A stretch of 64,000 nucleotides of DNA from Bacteroidia bacterium (lineage in GTDB: Bacteria; Bacteroidota; Bacteroidia; CAIKAF01): the NCBI GenBank assembly GCA_016742095.1, contig JACVCJ010000008.1:59463-123462 (forward strand), in the 5' to 3' direction. Each line of letters opens with the position of its first letter. Position 1 is the first letter of the stretch. The position numbers and the translations under genes are program-made. Below are positions 1-7,982 of the stretch, piece by piece. The notes beneath the pieces are model-generated. The model was not told the origin of the DNA and did not search any database. It saw only the letters and a list, made by a program, of their open reading frames with translations.

Positions 1-913
1 AAACGTCCAGGGTATCACCTTCACAGCCTTCCAGGTCGCTTACGCAGTAAGACGGCTGGGGATAAACCAGGATGTACACAGAGGCCGAAGTAACGTCGCA
101 GCCGCTTTCGTTGCTCACGTGTACATAGTAAGAACCGGATTCGGTAGGCAGGTAGGTTGCGTTGGTTGCATCAACGATCTCACCGTTCTGATCGTACCAC
201 TGGTAGATCGGGTTTGAAATGTTGGTAGAAACGGTCAGGCTGGTGGAACCGGCGCCTGCGCAGTACGTGGTAGGACCGGTAACGGTGATCTCGGCCGTAG
301 CGCTGTCGCACAGAACGTCAGAGCCACAGGCCAGGTTCAGGTCGTCGATGCGGAACTGCGGGTTCGAAGAAGGGTTACCCACCAGTGTGCTGCGGAAACG
401 GATCCACAGGTTGGCAGACTGGGCAGCAGCCGGGATGGCCACCGCTCTGCGGTACCATTCAGAAGTACCTGGACCTGTGGGAGCGGCAGCAAACGGCATA
501 TTGGTCCAGGAAAGACCATTGTCGATGCTGAACTCAACTACCAGGAAATCGATGATCGTAGAAGCGTTGGTCGACTTGAACACACCGAAGTAAAGAGAAT
601 CGGCCGGATTTGTACACAGAGCGGCATTCACTACCTGCACCTGGAAGGTCTCCTGGGCCTGTATCAGTACGTTGTACCCGCCCGAAGCGCCCGGGTAACC
701 GGTAGAAGGAACGGTGTTGCGTACATCGGCTGTTCCGGAATAGGTAAGCGCTACCATATCGAAACGGTTATTGGCTTCGCGGGTAGCAATGGTCTCGGTG
801 CTGGCACCCGTAGTTCCCATTGTCTCAATAAGCTGGGCATTGGCCATACCCATGGTAGCCAGGGCAAATAAAGAGCCCAGTACATACTTTAATTTCAGGT
901 TTTGCTTTTTCAT
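1..913 (-). CDS. Secreted surface protein with Ig-like domains, C-terminus outside window (partial)
   Basis: Reading leftward from the ATG at 913, the protein begins with a signal peptide (MKKQNLKLKYVLGSLFALA, then MGMANAQ before the likely cleavage site). A hydrophilic beta-rich region of about 150 residues follows; it contains FRIDDLNLACGSD and resembles the lectin/MAM-like modules of secreted Bacteroidota proteins. After that comes an Ig-like module (ITVTGPTTYCAGAGSTSLTV, later SGSYYVHVSNESGC) of the kind common in T9SS cargo. No stop codon occurs before base 1, so at least 304 codons are present and the sorting domain would lie off the window. The start is supported by the signal peptide beginning directly at this ATG. 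The exact function cannot be read from the sequence; an exported adhesin or structural protein is inferred. Confidence 0.8.
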   Translation of the reverse strand, partial: MKKQNLKLKYVLGSLFALATMGMANAQLIETMGTTGASTETIATREANNRFDMVALTYSGTADVRNTVPSTGYPGASGGYNVLIQAQETFQVQVVNAALCTNPADSLYFGVFKSTNASTIIDFLVVEFSIDNGLSWTNMPFAAAPTGPGTSEWYRRAVAIPAAAQSANLWIRFRSTLVGNPSSNPQFRIDDLNLACGSDVLCDSATAEITVTGPTTYCAGAGSTSLTVSTNISNPIYQWYDQNGEIVDATNATYLPTESGSYYVHVSNESGCDVTSASVYILVYPQPSYCVSDLEGCEGDTLDV

Positions 914-949
914 TTTGAGTAAACTTTTTAAAAATTTGAAGTACAAGGA

Positions 950-961
950 GTTTCATGAAAC
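950..961. promoter_or_regulatory. 12-bp perfect palindrome upstream of the surface protein gene
   Basis: GTTTCATGAAAC is its own reverse complement. It lies 37 bp upstream of the start codon at 913, just downstream of a -7-like box (TAATTTTG on the minus strand, 966-973). It could be an operator or a small 5'-UTR hairpin. Only the palindrome is observed; the role is inferred. Confidence 0.35.
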
Positions 962-1380
962 AGTTCAAAATTAGGCCATTGCCGACTCCCCAGCTTAAAC
1001 AGAAACTTACCGATTTGTAAACTTTAGCAGCCCGGAACACGCCAATATTTCCCCCGCATTTTGTTTTAGTTAAACATCGTACATACTTGTAATAAAACTA
1101 TTTAAAAGCCAATAAATTAACTTTTTCGGCCTTTTAATAAACCCATAGTTTAGCATTTTGCGGCCCGGTTTTTGCATTAAATACAATTAGCCGGAACGTG
1201 TGCTTGCAGAACATCCCGGTCTGCCCTGTAAAAAGCGCCGGGGGCATTGTTATTAAGTACCGGTTTCTTAGCAGAAACTTGATGCGTACTTTACCGTTTT
1301 TCCCGTTTTTTTATATAACAGTATACTGTACCTGCGGCAGATACATTTTTTTTATCGCCGGAAAATGAACCTAAGCTCTT

Positions 1381-1388
1381 TACGTTTG
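1381..1388 (+). promoter_or_regulatory. Bacteroidota -7 promoter box for the DUF4139 gene
   Basis: TACGTTTG matches the Bacteroidota housekeeping -7 consensus TAnnTTTG. It lies 25 bp before the ATG at 1414. No clear TTTG -33 element is seen at the usual 19-21 bp spacing, so the assignment is tentative. Confidence 0.5.
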
Positions 1389-1413
1389 TATATCACTTAA
1401 ACAACATATACCT

Positions 1414-3336
1414 ATGCGATTTTTCCTATCCATGCTATGCTGCATGCTGTTTTCAGGCGCTTTTGCAGCCGAACCCCAGAAGGTTTCGTCCGAAATAAAA
1501 CAGGCCACCGTATTCCTGCAGGGGGCCGTACTCCGCAACACGGCCACGGCCACGGTCTCCGAAGGGCGCTCCGTGCTGCTGTTCACCGGGCTTTCGTACA
1601 ATATCCTGCGCGAAAGCATCCGCATCAAACCCGAGAACTGCCGTATACAATCGGTGACCCTGCGCAAAAATTTCCTGGACCTGGAGCTGCAGGACAAAAA
1701 AATAAAGGCCATGCAGGAAGAAATGCAGAAGCTGAACGATAAAAAGACCGCCCTGAACCAGGAACTGGACGTATATGCCCAGGAAAAGGAAATGGTACTG
1801 AGCAACAAGTCCATCGGCGGACAGGATAACGGCGTGGACCCGGAGAAACTGAAGGCCGCCGCCGAATTTTTCCGCCAGCGCCTGAGCGACATCCTTACAC
1901 GCGTGCAGGCCATACAGGCCGAAATAGCCAAGGCCGACAAACGCATTGCCGAACTCGGTGTACAGATCAACGAAAGCGCGGCCAAAAATATTTACCCCAC
2001 TTCCGAGATCGAGGTAAGCATCCTGGCCGACAGAGCCGGTACCGCCCGTTTCGATATCGAATACTTTATTTCCGAGGCCGGCTGGTTCCCCGCGTACGAT
2101 TTCCGTGTGAACGACCTCAGCGCGCCCATGGAGCTGGGTTACATCGCCCATATTTACCAGAACTCAGGACTGGACTGGAAGAACGTGGACATTACCGTTT
2201 CTTCGGCCGACCCGGGCAATAACGGCGGCGCACCCATACCCAAGACCTGGTTCATTTCACAATCGGGCTACCGCCTGCAGTACGACGTACAGAAACCCCA
2301 GTCGGAAATGAACCGCGTAAGCGGCCGCGTGGTGGACGAGAACGGGTATCCCGTGGCCTTTGCCAATGTACTCATCGAAAACAGCAGCGCCGGCACCAGT
2401 ACCGACTTCGAAGGCCGCTTCAGCATGGCCCTGCCCCAGGGCGCCACTACCCTCCATATAAATTACGTAGGGTACGAAAAACAGAGCCTGCCCATTCAAC
2501 AGGGCGAAATGTACATTGTGCTGCAACCCAGCGTAAAACTGCTGGAGAGCATTGTGATTGCACAGAACAAATCCGTTGCCGCCGATTATGCCGCAGCAGA
2601 GACCATTGCAGGGTTCTCCTCCCCACGCGGCAGCCGCGGCCGTAACTATGCCTACGATATAGATACCAAGCAGAAGAAGGAAAGCGGCAAGGTGACCGCA
2701 TCCAACGTGAACATCGGTACTACCGCCGTAAGCGTGGAATATACGCTGAAAGACAAAATGAACGTACCCAGCGACGGACGTCCCTACACGGCCGATATCC
2801 TGAAACGCGAGATCCTGGCCGAGCACAAATACTCCGCCACGCCTAAGATTTCCAAGGACGCCTACCTGAGCATCTTTATCCCCGAATGGGAAAAACTGAA
2901 CCTGCTGGAGGGCGAAGTAAGCCTGTACTTCGGCAATTCGTACACGGGCAAAACGGCCATCAGCCTGGCCAACCTGAAAGACAGCCTCGAATTCTCCATG
3001 GGCAAGGACCCCAACATCAAGATACAACGTACGCTTACTTACCAGAAAACCACCGGCGGCGGCATCCTGCCCAACAAGACCGGCAGTTACGAGTGGAGCT
3101 CCGAGATACGCAATACCGGTAAAATGCCGGTGCGTCTTACAGTAACGGAGCCCTTCCCGGTATCTACGGAAAAAGAGATCAAGGTAGACCTGGCCAGGGA
3201 ACTGAGCGGCGCTACGGTGGATAAAGAAAAAGGCCTGCTTACCTGGGAACTGAACCTGCAGCCCGGCGAACAGAAAAAACTCCAGTTCGGGTTCAGCGTC
3301 ACCTATCCCAAAAACCTGAACATGCGCTTCGAGTAA
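1414..3336 (+). CDS. DUF4139 (mucoidy inhibitor MuiA family) protein with inserted carboxypeptidase-regulatory-like domain
   Basis: This 640-residue exported protein starts with a signal peptide (MRFFLSMLCCMLFSGAFAAE). A DUF4140-like N-terminal domain (about residues 25-110) is followed by a charged coiled-coil stretch (about 95-195), then the DUF4139 beta domain (about 195-640) with the family-typical YFISEAGWFPAYDFRV and GLDWKNVDITVSSADP. Within that domain, about residues 303-375 form a carboxypeptidase-D regulatory-like module (VSGRVVDENGYPVAFANVLI ... DFEGRFSMAL), the kind usually found at the N-terminus of TonB-dependent receptors. The family is broadly conserved but poorly characterised; MuiA of Azotobacter affects mucoidy. 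A cell-envelope location is inferred. A hairpin terminator follows, so the gene is probably monocistronic. Confidence 0.88.
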   Translation: MRFFLSMLCCMLFSGAFAAEPQKVSSEIKQATVFLQGAVLRNTATATVSEGRSVLLFTGLSYNILRESIRIKPENCRIQSVTLRKNFLDLELQDKKIKAMQEEMQKLNDKKTALNQELDVYAQEKEMVLSNKSIGGQDNGVDPEKLKAAAEFFRQRLSDILTRVQAIQAEIAKADKRIAELGVQINESAAKNIYPTSEIEVSILADRAGTARFDIEYFISEAGWFPAYDFRVNDLSAPMELGYIAHIYQNSGLDWKNVDITVSSADPGNNGGAPIPKTWFISQSGYRLQYDVQKPQSEMNRVSGRVVDENGYPVAFANVLIENSSAGTSTDFEGRFSMALPQGATTLHINYVGYEKQSLPIQQGEMYIVLQPSVKLLESIVIAQNKSVAADYAAAETIAGFSSPRGSRGRNYAYDIDTKQKKESGKVTASNVNIGTTAVSVEYTLKDKMNVPSDGRPYTADILKREILAEHKYSATPKISKDAYLSIFIPEWEKLNLLEGEVSLYFGNSYTGKTAISLANLKDSLEFSMGKDPNIKIQRTLTYQKTTGGGILPNKTGSYEWSSEIRNTGKMPVRLTVTEPFPVSTEKEIKVDLARELSGATVDKEKGLLTWELNLQPGEQKKLQFGFSVTYPKNLNMRFE

Positions 3337-3371
3337 TCGCTTTTCTCAATATATGTTATCAGTGCTTCAGC

Positions 3372-3405
3372 GCCTGTCGTTCCCAGCGGACGGCAGGCAT
3401 TTTTT
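3372..3405 (+). terminator. Intrinsic terminator after the DUF4139 gene
   Basis: GCCTGTCG (3372-3379) pairs with CGGCAGGC (3391-3398), an 8-bp stem with one G-U pair and an 11-nt loop. Six T residues follow. Confidence 0.75.
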
Positions 3406-3456
3406 GTGCTGTAATAGCTGCTTCTTACTTTTACGGCCCTTACACATATCACACCT

Positions 3457-4023
3457 ATGACAAAAAAAGAAATACGCAGCCGGGCCCTGTTCCTGATGCA
3501 GGAAGGAAAAAGTAAACAGGAAGCTTTTGACGAACTGTTGCCCACAGCCGGCCACACGGCCGACGAACTTGCCGGGATCATGCGGTTTGTTCCTTCGCCC
3601 AGAGCGCGGGAAAAGTATCTTACGGTACATATTTTCCTCATCATTGCCATGTGCATTGTTATTCTTCTCAAAATGCTGGCAGGCGTAAGTATGTTCCTGG
3701 ATAAACCCGGTGCCTCGTTTATTCTCATATTTCTTCTACCGGCGCTCAATGTCTGGTTTACGTACAGCCTTATCCGGTATCAGGGCAGCGCATACCGGCT
3801 CGTGGCCATCCTGGCACTGCTTTCTTTTATACGCAGCGCTCCCGCTGTCATCAGGGATTTTAATATACTATCCCTGCCCGAACTGGTCCTTATCGTTGTT
3901 ATAGCCGGACTGGGATTTTTTCTCAACAAACGCATGGTACCGGCAGTTACCGAAACCCGTGAAAATTATACGGATGAATACGGCCGGATACGTCTTCGCA
4001 AAAAATTCATTCTCCCGGATTAG
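3457..4023 (+). CDS. Small polytopic membrane protein of unknown function
   Basis: This 188-residue protein has a soluble N-terminal region of about 55 residues (MTKKEIRSRALFLMQEGKSK ...). Three to four hydrophobic segments follow: about 58-77 (VHIFLIIAMCIVILLKML), 84-102 (FILIFLLPALNVWF), 110-125 (AYRLVAILALLSFI) and 138-158 (LPELVLIVVIAGLGFFL). The C-terminal tail is charged. I do not recognise the family. It stands alone between the upstream terminator and ohrR, with a near-consensus -7 box (TACTTTTA, 3426-3433) upstream. Its inner-membrane location is predicted from hydrophobicity only. Confidence 0.7.
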   Translation: MTKKEIRSRALFLMQEGKSKQEAFDELLPTAGHTADELAGIMRFVPSPRAREKYLTVHIFLIIAMCIVILLKMLAGVSMFLDKPGASFILIFLLPALNVWFTYSLIRYQGSAYRLVAILALLSFIRSAPAVIRDFNILSLPELVLIVVIAGLGFFLNKRMVPAVTETRENYTDEYGRIRLRKKFILPD

Positions 4024-4085
4024 AAAATTTACATATTGAAAATCAGATAACTACCACTATTTAACATTTTCACAACTTTAAATTG

Positions 4086-4117
4086 TTTGCAAATTAATTG
4101 TGCACAATATAAATTTG
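4086..4117 (+). promoter_or_regulatory. ohrR promoter with overlapping palindromic operator
   Basis: TTTG (4086-4089), a 20-bp spacer and TAAATTTG (4110-4117) form an exact Bacteroidota-type promoter. Within the spacer is the perfect 12-bp palindrome ATTGTGCACAAT (4097-4108), placed so that a bound dimer would block the polymerase. The next downstream genes are ohrR and ohr. OhrR-type MarR repressors are known to bind AT-flanked palindromes in their own promoters, so autoregulation by organic peroxide is inferred. Confidence 0.75.
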
Positions 4118-4138
4118 TGCTGTCAAAAAAGAGAAGTC

Positions 4139-4564
4139 ATGAATCCGCTCGCACTTTCGAACCAGTTATGTTTCCGGGCCTACGCCCTCTCCCGGCATAT
4201 AACGGCCATGTACCAGCCCCTGCTGAAAAAGCTGGAGCTTACCTACCCGCAATATCTGGCCATGCTGGTGCTCTGGGAAAGTGACGGCGTTTCCGTAAAA
4301 CAGATGGGCGAACAGCTGATGCTGGACAGCGGCACCCTTACGCCCCTGCTGAAACGCATGGAAGAAGCCGGTCTGCTGCAGCGTAAACGTTCTGCCGAAG
4401 ACGAACGGGTAGTGCACATCAGCCTTACGGATAAAGGAAAGAAACTAAAGAGCAAGGCGGCGGCCATACCGGGCGAACTGCAGAAATGCATGGGCTTTAG
4501 TGCCGAAGATTACCTGGAATTTATGCAGGTAAGCGCCCGCCTGCTGAAACACAAAAACGTATAA
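4139..4564 (+). CDS. ohrR: OhrR-type MarR family organic peroxide sensor/repressor
   Basis: The ATG at 4139 is preferred over the GTG at 4100, because the latter lies inside the promoter/operator and would prepend 13 unrelated residues. The 141-residue product begins MNPLALSNQLCFRAYALSRH. In OhrR proteins the N-terminal Cys in the xLCFxxYA context (Cys11 here) is the peroxide-reactive residue, and it is present. The winged helix-turn-helix spans about residues 45-105 (VSVKQMGEQLMLDSGTLTPL, then LLQRKRSAEDERVVHISLT). The gene lies 19 bp upstream of ohr, the classic target pair. The likely role is repression of ohrR-ohr, released when Cys11 is oxidised by organic hydroperoxide. No C-terminal resolving cysteines are obvious, which suggests a one-Cys type. 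Confidence 0.92.
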   Translation: MNPLALSNQLCFRAYALSRHITAMYQPLLKKLELTYPQYLAMLVLWESDGVSVKQMGEQLMLDSGTLTPLLKRMEEAGLLQRKRSAEDERVVHISLTDKGKKLKSKAAAIPGELQKCMGFSAEDYLEFMQVSARLLKHKNV

Positions 4565-4583
4565 TCAATTTACAAAATACAAG

Positions 4584-5000
4584 ATGAAACCATTGTACAC
4601 AGCCGAAGCAACGGCTACCGGAGGCCGCGAAGGCCATGTAAGATCATCGGACGGGATCCTGGACCTGGACGTGCGCATCCCGCGTGAGATGGGTGGTCCT
4701 GGCGGCCAAACCAATCCCGAACAGCTTTTTGCAGCCGGTTATTCAGCCTGTTTCGACAGCGCCCTGAACCACGTGGCCCGCATGAAAAAAATCAAAACAG
4801 GTACGACCACCGTTACCGCCGAAGTAACCATCGGCAGCCTGGACAATGGCGGGTTCGGCCTTTCGGCTAAACTGCATGCCCATATCCCCGGTGTAACGCA
4901 GGAGGTAGCCGAAGAACTGATACAGGCCGCTCACCAGGTTTGTCCCTATTCCAACGCTACCCGCAACAATATACAGGTAGATCTCAGCGTAAGCATCTAA
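4584..5000 (+). CDS. ohr: Organic hydroperoxide resistance protein Ohr
   Basis: This is a 138-residue OsmC/Ohr family thiol peroxidase that reduces organic and lipid hydroperoxides in the cytoplasm, using lipoylated partners in characterised species. Both redox cysteines are present: the peroxidatic Cys in AAGYSACFDSALNHVA (about residue 57) and the resolving Cys in AAHQVCPYSNATRNN (about residue 121). The IPREMGGPGGQTNPEQLFAA segment matches the family and carries the catalytic arginine region. Length is typical. It follows ohrR by 19 bp and very probably shares its peroxide-responsive promoter. Confidence 0.95.
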   Translation: MKPLYTAEATATGGREGHVRSSDGILDLDVRIPREMGGPGGQTNPEQLFAAGYSACFDSALNHVARMKKIKTGTTTVTAEVTIGSLDNGGFGLSAKLHAHIPGVTQEVAEELIQAAHQVCPYSNATRNNIQVDLSVSI

Positions 5001-5032
5001 AACCAGCCGTGAACCTATTCACCCAATAAAAG

Positions 5033-5060
5033 ACCCGGGCCTTATACGTCCGGGTTTTTT
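5033..5060 (+). terminator. Terminator of the ohrR-ohr operon
   Basis: ACCCGG (5033-5038) pairs with CCGGGT (5050-5055) across an 11-nt loop. The second arm runs into a T tract (5055-5060). Confidence 0.65.
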
Positions 5061-5073
5061 ATTTCCGCAGGGC

Positions 5074-5103
5074 ACAAAAAAACCGGGCCCTCGGGACCCG
5101 GTT
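5074..5103 (-). terminator. Terminator of the polyprenyl synthase gene (minus strand)
   Basis: AACCGGG (5081-5087) pairs with CCCGGTT (5097-5103). On the minus strand the hairpin is followed by seven U residues (complement of A5074-5080), a standard intrinsic terminator 22 bp past the stop codon at 5126. Confidence 0.8.
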
Positions 5104-5125
5104 GTATCGTTTTACGTTCGCACGT

Positions 5126-6094
5126 TTAATAATCGCGGTTATTGATGCGTTCGGCCAGCTCGCGCAGCGGTTTTTTCTGCTCTTCGGGAACGGAGATCTC
5201 GTCCAGGTTGCGCAGGGCTTCGCGGTACAGCACTTCGATCTTCTCTTCGGTGTTCTTTTTAGCGCCGCTGCTTTCCATAATGCCCTTCACGGTGGCTATT
5301 TTCTTCTCTTCGTCTTTTTCGCCCAGCATGGCCGTCAGCACTTCTTTATCGCCGGCAGCCGCCATTTCAAAGGTTTTTATATAGAGGTAGGTCTTTTTAT
5401 TGTTCAGGATATCGCCACCGATGCGTTTGCCTACTTTGGCCGCTTCGCCGAAGGTATCCAGGAAATCGTCCTTGATCTGGAAAGACAGGCCCAGGTTAAT
5501 GCCGAAACGGTAGGCCGCATCGCGGTCCGCTTCGGAAGCCCCGCCGATAATGGCGCCCATTTTCAGTGCACAGCCCAGCAATACCGAGGTCTTGAACTCG
5601 ATCATTTTCAGGTATTCGCTCTCCTGTACATCGTTGCGGGTCTCAAAGTCCATATCGCTCTGCTGTCCCTCAAATATTTCGATGGCCGTTTTGTTGAACA
5701 CCCCGAACACATCGGCCAGGATGGCGGGCGGCACCATGGATACGTGTTTATAGGCATAGGCGAACATCACGTCGCCGCTCAGGATCCCTTTATTGAGACC
5801 GTACAGGGCATGCACGGCCGGCTGCCCGCGGCGGATATCGGCATTGTCCATGATATCATCGTGTACCAACGTAAAATTGTGAAAAACCTCCACGCCGAAA
5901 GCCGGATGCAGGGCATCGAGCGGGTTTTTACCGAACATATCGGCCGACATCAGGCACAGCAGCGGACGGATGCGTTTGCCACCCATGCTCATGATGTGTT
6001 TAACGGGATCGTAAAGTCCCTGAGGCTCACCCGTAAAGATCTCTGCCGGGAAATTCTGTTCGTACAGTTCGGTTAACTTTTCTACTGAATACAT
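5126..6094 (-). CDS. Polyprenyl (trans-isoprenyl) diphosphate synthase
   Basis: The ATG at 6094 (MYSVEKLTELYEQNFPAEIF) is chosen over the longer frame from 6208, whose extra 38 residues look like non-coding leader. The 322-residue protein has both aspartate-rich motifs that bind the Mg-diphosphate: the first in LVHDDIMDNADIRRGQP (about residues 85-100) and the second in QIKDDFLDTFG (about 205-215). The early GGKRIRPLLCL arginine motif is also present. It condenses isopentenyl diphosphate onto allylic diphosphates. In Bacteroidota such enzymes supply the chain for menaquinone or undecaprenyl-type lipids, but chain length cannot be judged from sequence alone. It is monocistronic. Confidence 0.92.
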   Translation of the reverse strand: MYSVEKLTELYEQNFPAEIFTGEPQGLYDPVKHIMSMGGKRIRPLLCLMSADMFGKNPLDALHPAFGVEVFHNFTLVHDDIMDNADIRRGQPAVHALYGLNKGILSGDVMFAYAYKHVSMVPPAILADVFGVFNKTAIEIFEGQQSDMDFETRNDVQESEYLKMIEFKTSVLLGCALKMGAIIGGASEADRDAAYRFGINLGLSFQIKDDFLDTFGEAAKVGKRIGGDILNNKKTYLYIKTFEMAAAGDKEVLTAMLGEKDEEKKIATVKGIMESSGAKKNTEEKIEVLYREALRNLDEISVPEEQKKPLRELAERINNRDY

Positions 6095-6113
6095 GCTGCT
6101 TAATTTATGCTTT

Positions 6114-6130
6114 CCGGATCTTAAATCCGG
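6114..6130 (-). promoter_or_regulatory. Hairpin in the 5' UTR of the polyprenyl synthase gene
   Basis: CCGGAT (6114-6119) and ATCCGG (6125-6130) form a perfect 6-bp stem with a 5-nt loop, 20 bp upstream of the start codon. Its significance is unknown. Confidence 0.35.
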
Positions 6131-6330
6131 CGGCAATGTTATCATTTTTTTTTCACCTGCGCTCGATAAACTGAATAATAATTGGGCTACCATACTGGGT
6201 GTGTGCACATTTAATTCGTATTCTGAAACTAAACAGGAAGTCTGCCGAAAAGTTCAGCCGTCCCGGAAAAAACCCGGCCGGTTCCCGCCGTTTTCCCCGT
6301 GAAAGCCCTTTCAAAGCCCGAAAAAAATCG

Positions 6331-6338
6331 TAGTTTTG
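6331..6338 (+). promoter_or_regulatory. -7 box of the DHS-like gene
   Basis: TAGTTTTG matches TAnnTTTG and sits 18 bp before the ATG at 6357. The -33 element is weak. Confidence 0.45.
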
Positions 6339-6356
6339 TGCCCTTAAAATTTGTAC

Positions 6357-7331
6357 ATGATGAAAGGTCCCGTAACCCAGTTCATGCTGGAACACTACAA
6401 GCACTTTAATGCCGCAGCCATGATCGACGCTGCCAGAGGGTATGAAACACACCTGCTGGAGAACGGCAAAATGATGATCACCCTGGCCGGTGCCATGAGT
6501 ACCGCCGAACTGGGTAAATCGCTGGCCGAAATGATCCGCCAGGACAAAGTGCATATTATTTCGTGTACGGGCGCCAACCTCGAAGAAGACATCATGAACC
6601 TGGTGGCACACAGTCACTACAAACGCGTTCCCAACTACCGCGACCTGAGTCCGCAGGACGAGTGGGAACTGCTCGAGAACCACTACAACCGCGTTACCGA
6701 TACCTGTATCCCGGAAGAGGAAGCTTTCCGCCGCCTGCAGAAACACCTGTGGGACGTGTGGAGCACTGCCGAAAAGAACGGCGAACGCTATTTCCCGCAC
6801 GAATACATGTATAAAATGCTGCTGAGCGGCGACCTGGAACAATATTACGAGATCGACCCCAAGAACAGCTGGATGCTGGCCGCGGCCGAAAAGAACCTGC
6901 CCATCGTGGTCCCCGGCTGGGAAGACAGCACCATGGGCAACATTTTTGCCAGCTACTGCATTAAAGGACAACTGAAGCCCAGCAGCATGAAAAGCGGCAT
7001 CGAATACATGATGTGGCTGGCCGACTGGTACGTGAAGAACAGCGAAGGCAAAGGCGTGGGCTTTTTCCAGATCGGCGGCGGTATTGCCGGCGACTTCCCT
7101 ATTTGCGTGGTGCCGATGCTGTACCAGGACATGGAAATGGAAAACATTCCGTTCTGGAGCTATTTCTGCCAGATCTCCGACAGTACCACCAGTTACGGTT
7201 CCTATTCCGGCGCCGTACCCAACGAAAAGATCACCTGGGGTAAACTCGACATCGATACACCTAAGTACATTGTAGAAAGCGACGCTACCATCGTGGCCCC
7301 GCTTATCTTCTCTTACCTGCTGGGCTGGTAA
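6357..7331 (+). CDS. Deoxyhypusine synthase-like protein (bacterial DHS-like family)
   Basis: The 324-residue protein is recognisable as DHS family from MMITLAGAMSTAELGKSLAEMI, HIISCTGANLEEDIMNLVAH (NAD-binding region), the central HKNxLxxVxW-like VVPGWEDSTMGNIFASYC, the glycine-rich FFQIGGGIAGDFPICVVPML, and the C-terminal SYGSYSGAVPNEKITWGKLD. In eukaryal and archaeal DHS the GGG motif continues with a lysine that forms the enzyme-butylamine intermediate; here that place reads GGGIAGDF and the lysine is missing. Bacteria have no eIF5A substrate, so this is probably a repurposed NAD-dependent polyamine enzyme, or one with a different nucleophile. The ATG at 6357 is chosen over an upstream TTG. 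Monocistronic. Confidence 0.85.
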   Translation: MMKGPVTQFMLEHYKHFNAAAMIDAARGYETHLLENGKMMITLAGAMSTAELGKSLAEMIRQDKVHIISCTGANLEEDIMNLVAHSHYKRVPNYRDLSPQDEWELLENHYNRVTDTCIPEEEAFRRLQKHLWDVWSTAEKNGERYFPHEYMYKMLLSGDLEQYYEIDPKNSWMLAAAEKNLPIVVPGWEDSTMGNIFASYCIKGQLKPSSMKSGIEYMMWLADWYVKNSEGKGVGFFQIGGGIAGDFPICVVPMLYQDMEMENIPFWSYFCQISDSTTSYGSYSGAVPNEKITWGKLDIDTPKYIVESDATIVAPLIFSYLLGW

Positions 7332-7451
7332 ATATTACTGAAACCCGTTTATCGCTTTGGTTATCAGTAACAGAAGTTTAAACTTTTTAGTACTTTTATA
7401 TCCTCATCACTGTTACTTTTTTGTAAGTTTCGGAAATCAATTGCACATTTT
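7332..7451. other. Intergenic region before the low-GC gene pair
   Basis: This holds an imperfect hairpin TTACTG-AA-ACC/GGT-TA-CAGTAA at about 7335-7366 that may terminate the DHS-like gene, and the string TTTTAGTACT (7385-7394), which recurs at 8376-8385 just after the gene pair. Confidence 0.35.
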
Positions 7452-7982
7452 ATGAGTACTAATATTGAAAAACCCTTTGCAATGACTCAATTCATTGATT
7501 ATCTTAATACTCATGCAGAAAATGTAAAGACATCTAAAGTTAATGACCTTTATTATCATGTGAATGTAGTAGCCGATGCCTATACGCGTGGCTTTACCGA
7601 TGGGAAGGAGGCCGCTAAACAAGATGTCATCGATGTAATAATGCAAAAAGCCAGAGAACAGTTTTTTGAAAAGGCTAACCAGGTGTACTTGTCAGCGAAA
7701 GCTACTGTCAATCATTTGGCTGAAAAAAATTATAAAGTGGAAAAAATTTACATAAAAGTTTTCCATAAAAGTCCGAAAGTAATTATTTCCGTAAAAAGTG
7801 ATCTCCTACTGGATGATGAATTCGTTGAATTTGCATATCCCAAAATTCATGAAGTCCAATGCTCCTTCCATTCTTTATTTCAGAATACTCTGGATTTAAG
7901 CCTGATCGATACTGAAGGTTTAGATGAAGAACTCTTATCAAAAGATGGTTTTGATTATTCTGAACCCATGTATGGTGAATAA
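7452..7982 (+). CDS. Uncharacterised protein, first gene of a low-GC two-gene unit with a HEPN-like partner
   Basis: This 176-residue acidic protein has no signal peptide and no membrane segment. The N-terminal half is helical (QFIDYLNTHAENVKTSKVND ... DAYTRGFTDGKEAAKQDVID). A beta-rich stretch follows (YKVEKIYIKVFHKSPKVIIS), and the acidic tail ends DGFDYSEPMYGE. I do not recognise a family, and no GS...DxD nucleotidyltransferase (MNT) motif is visible. The stop overlaps the likely start of the next gene by 11 bp, which suggests translational coupling. Base composition is much AT-richer than the flanking genes. A role as antitoxin or partner of the downstream HEPN-like protein is inferred from context only. 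Confidence 0.75.
   Translation: MSTNIEKPFAMTQFIDYLNTHAENVKTSKVNDLYYHVNVVADAYTRGFTDGKEAAKQDVIDVIMQKAREQFFEKANQVYLSAKATVNHLAEKNYKVEKIYIKVFHKSPKVIISVKSDLLLDDEFVEFAYPKIHEVQCSFHSLFQNTLDLSLIDTEGLDEELLSKDGFDYSEPMYGE

Larger units (their letters stand above)
914..1413. other. Divergent intergenic region, AT-rich, no gene seen
   Basis: This 500-bp gap separates the divergent genes at 913 (minus) and 1414 (plus). It holds candidate -7 boxes for both directions (966-973 minus, 1381-1388 plus) and the palindrome at 950-961. The middle, about 1000-1370, has no convincing open frame, tRNA or strong hairpin. Confidence 0.6.

Noticed and set aside
5102..6076. 324-codon plus-strand frame opposite the polyprenyl synthase gene
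   Set aside because: The minus-strand enzyme has both DDxxD motifs; the plus frame is its shadow and runs through the terminator.
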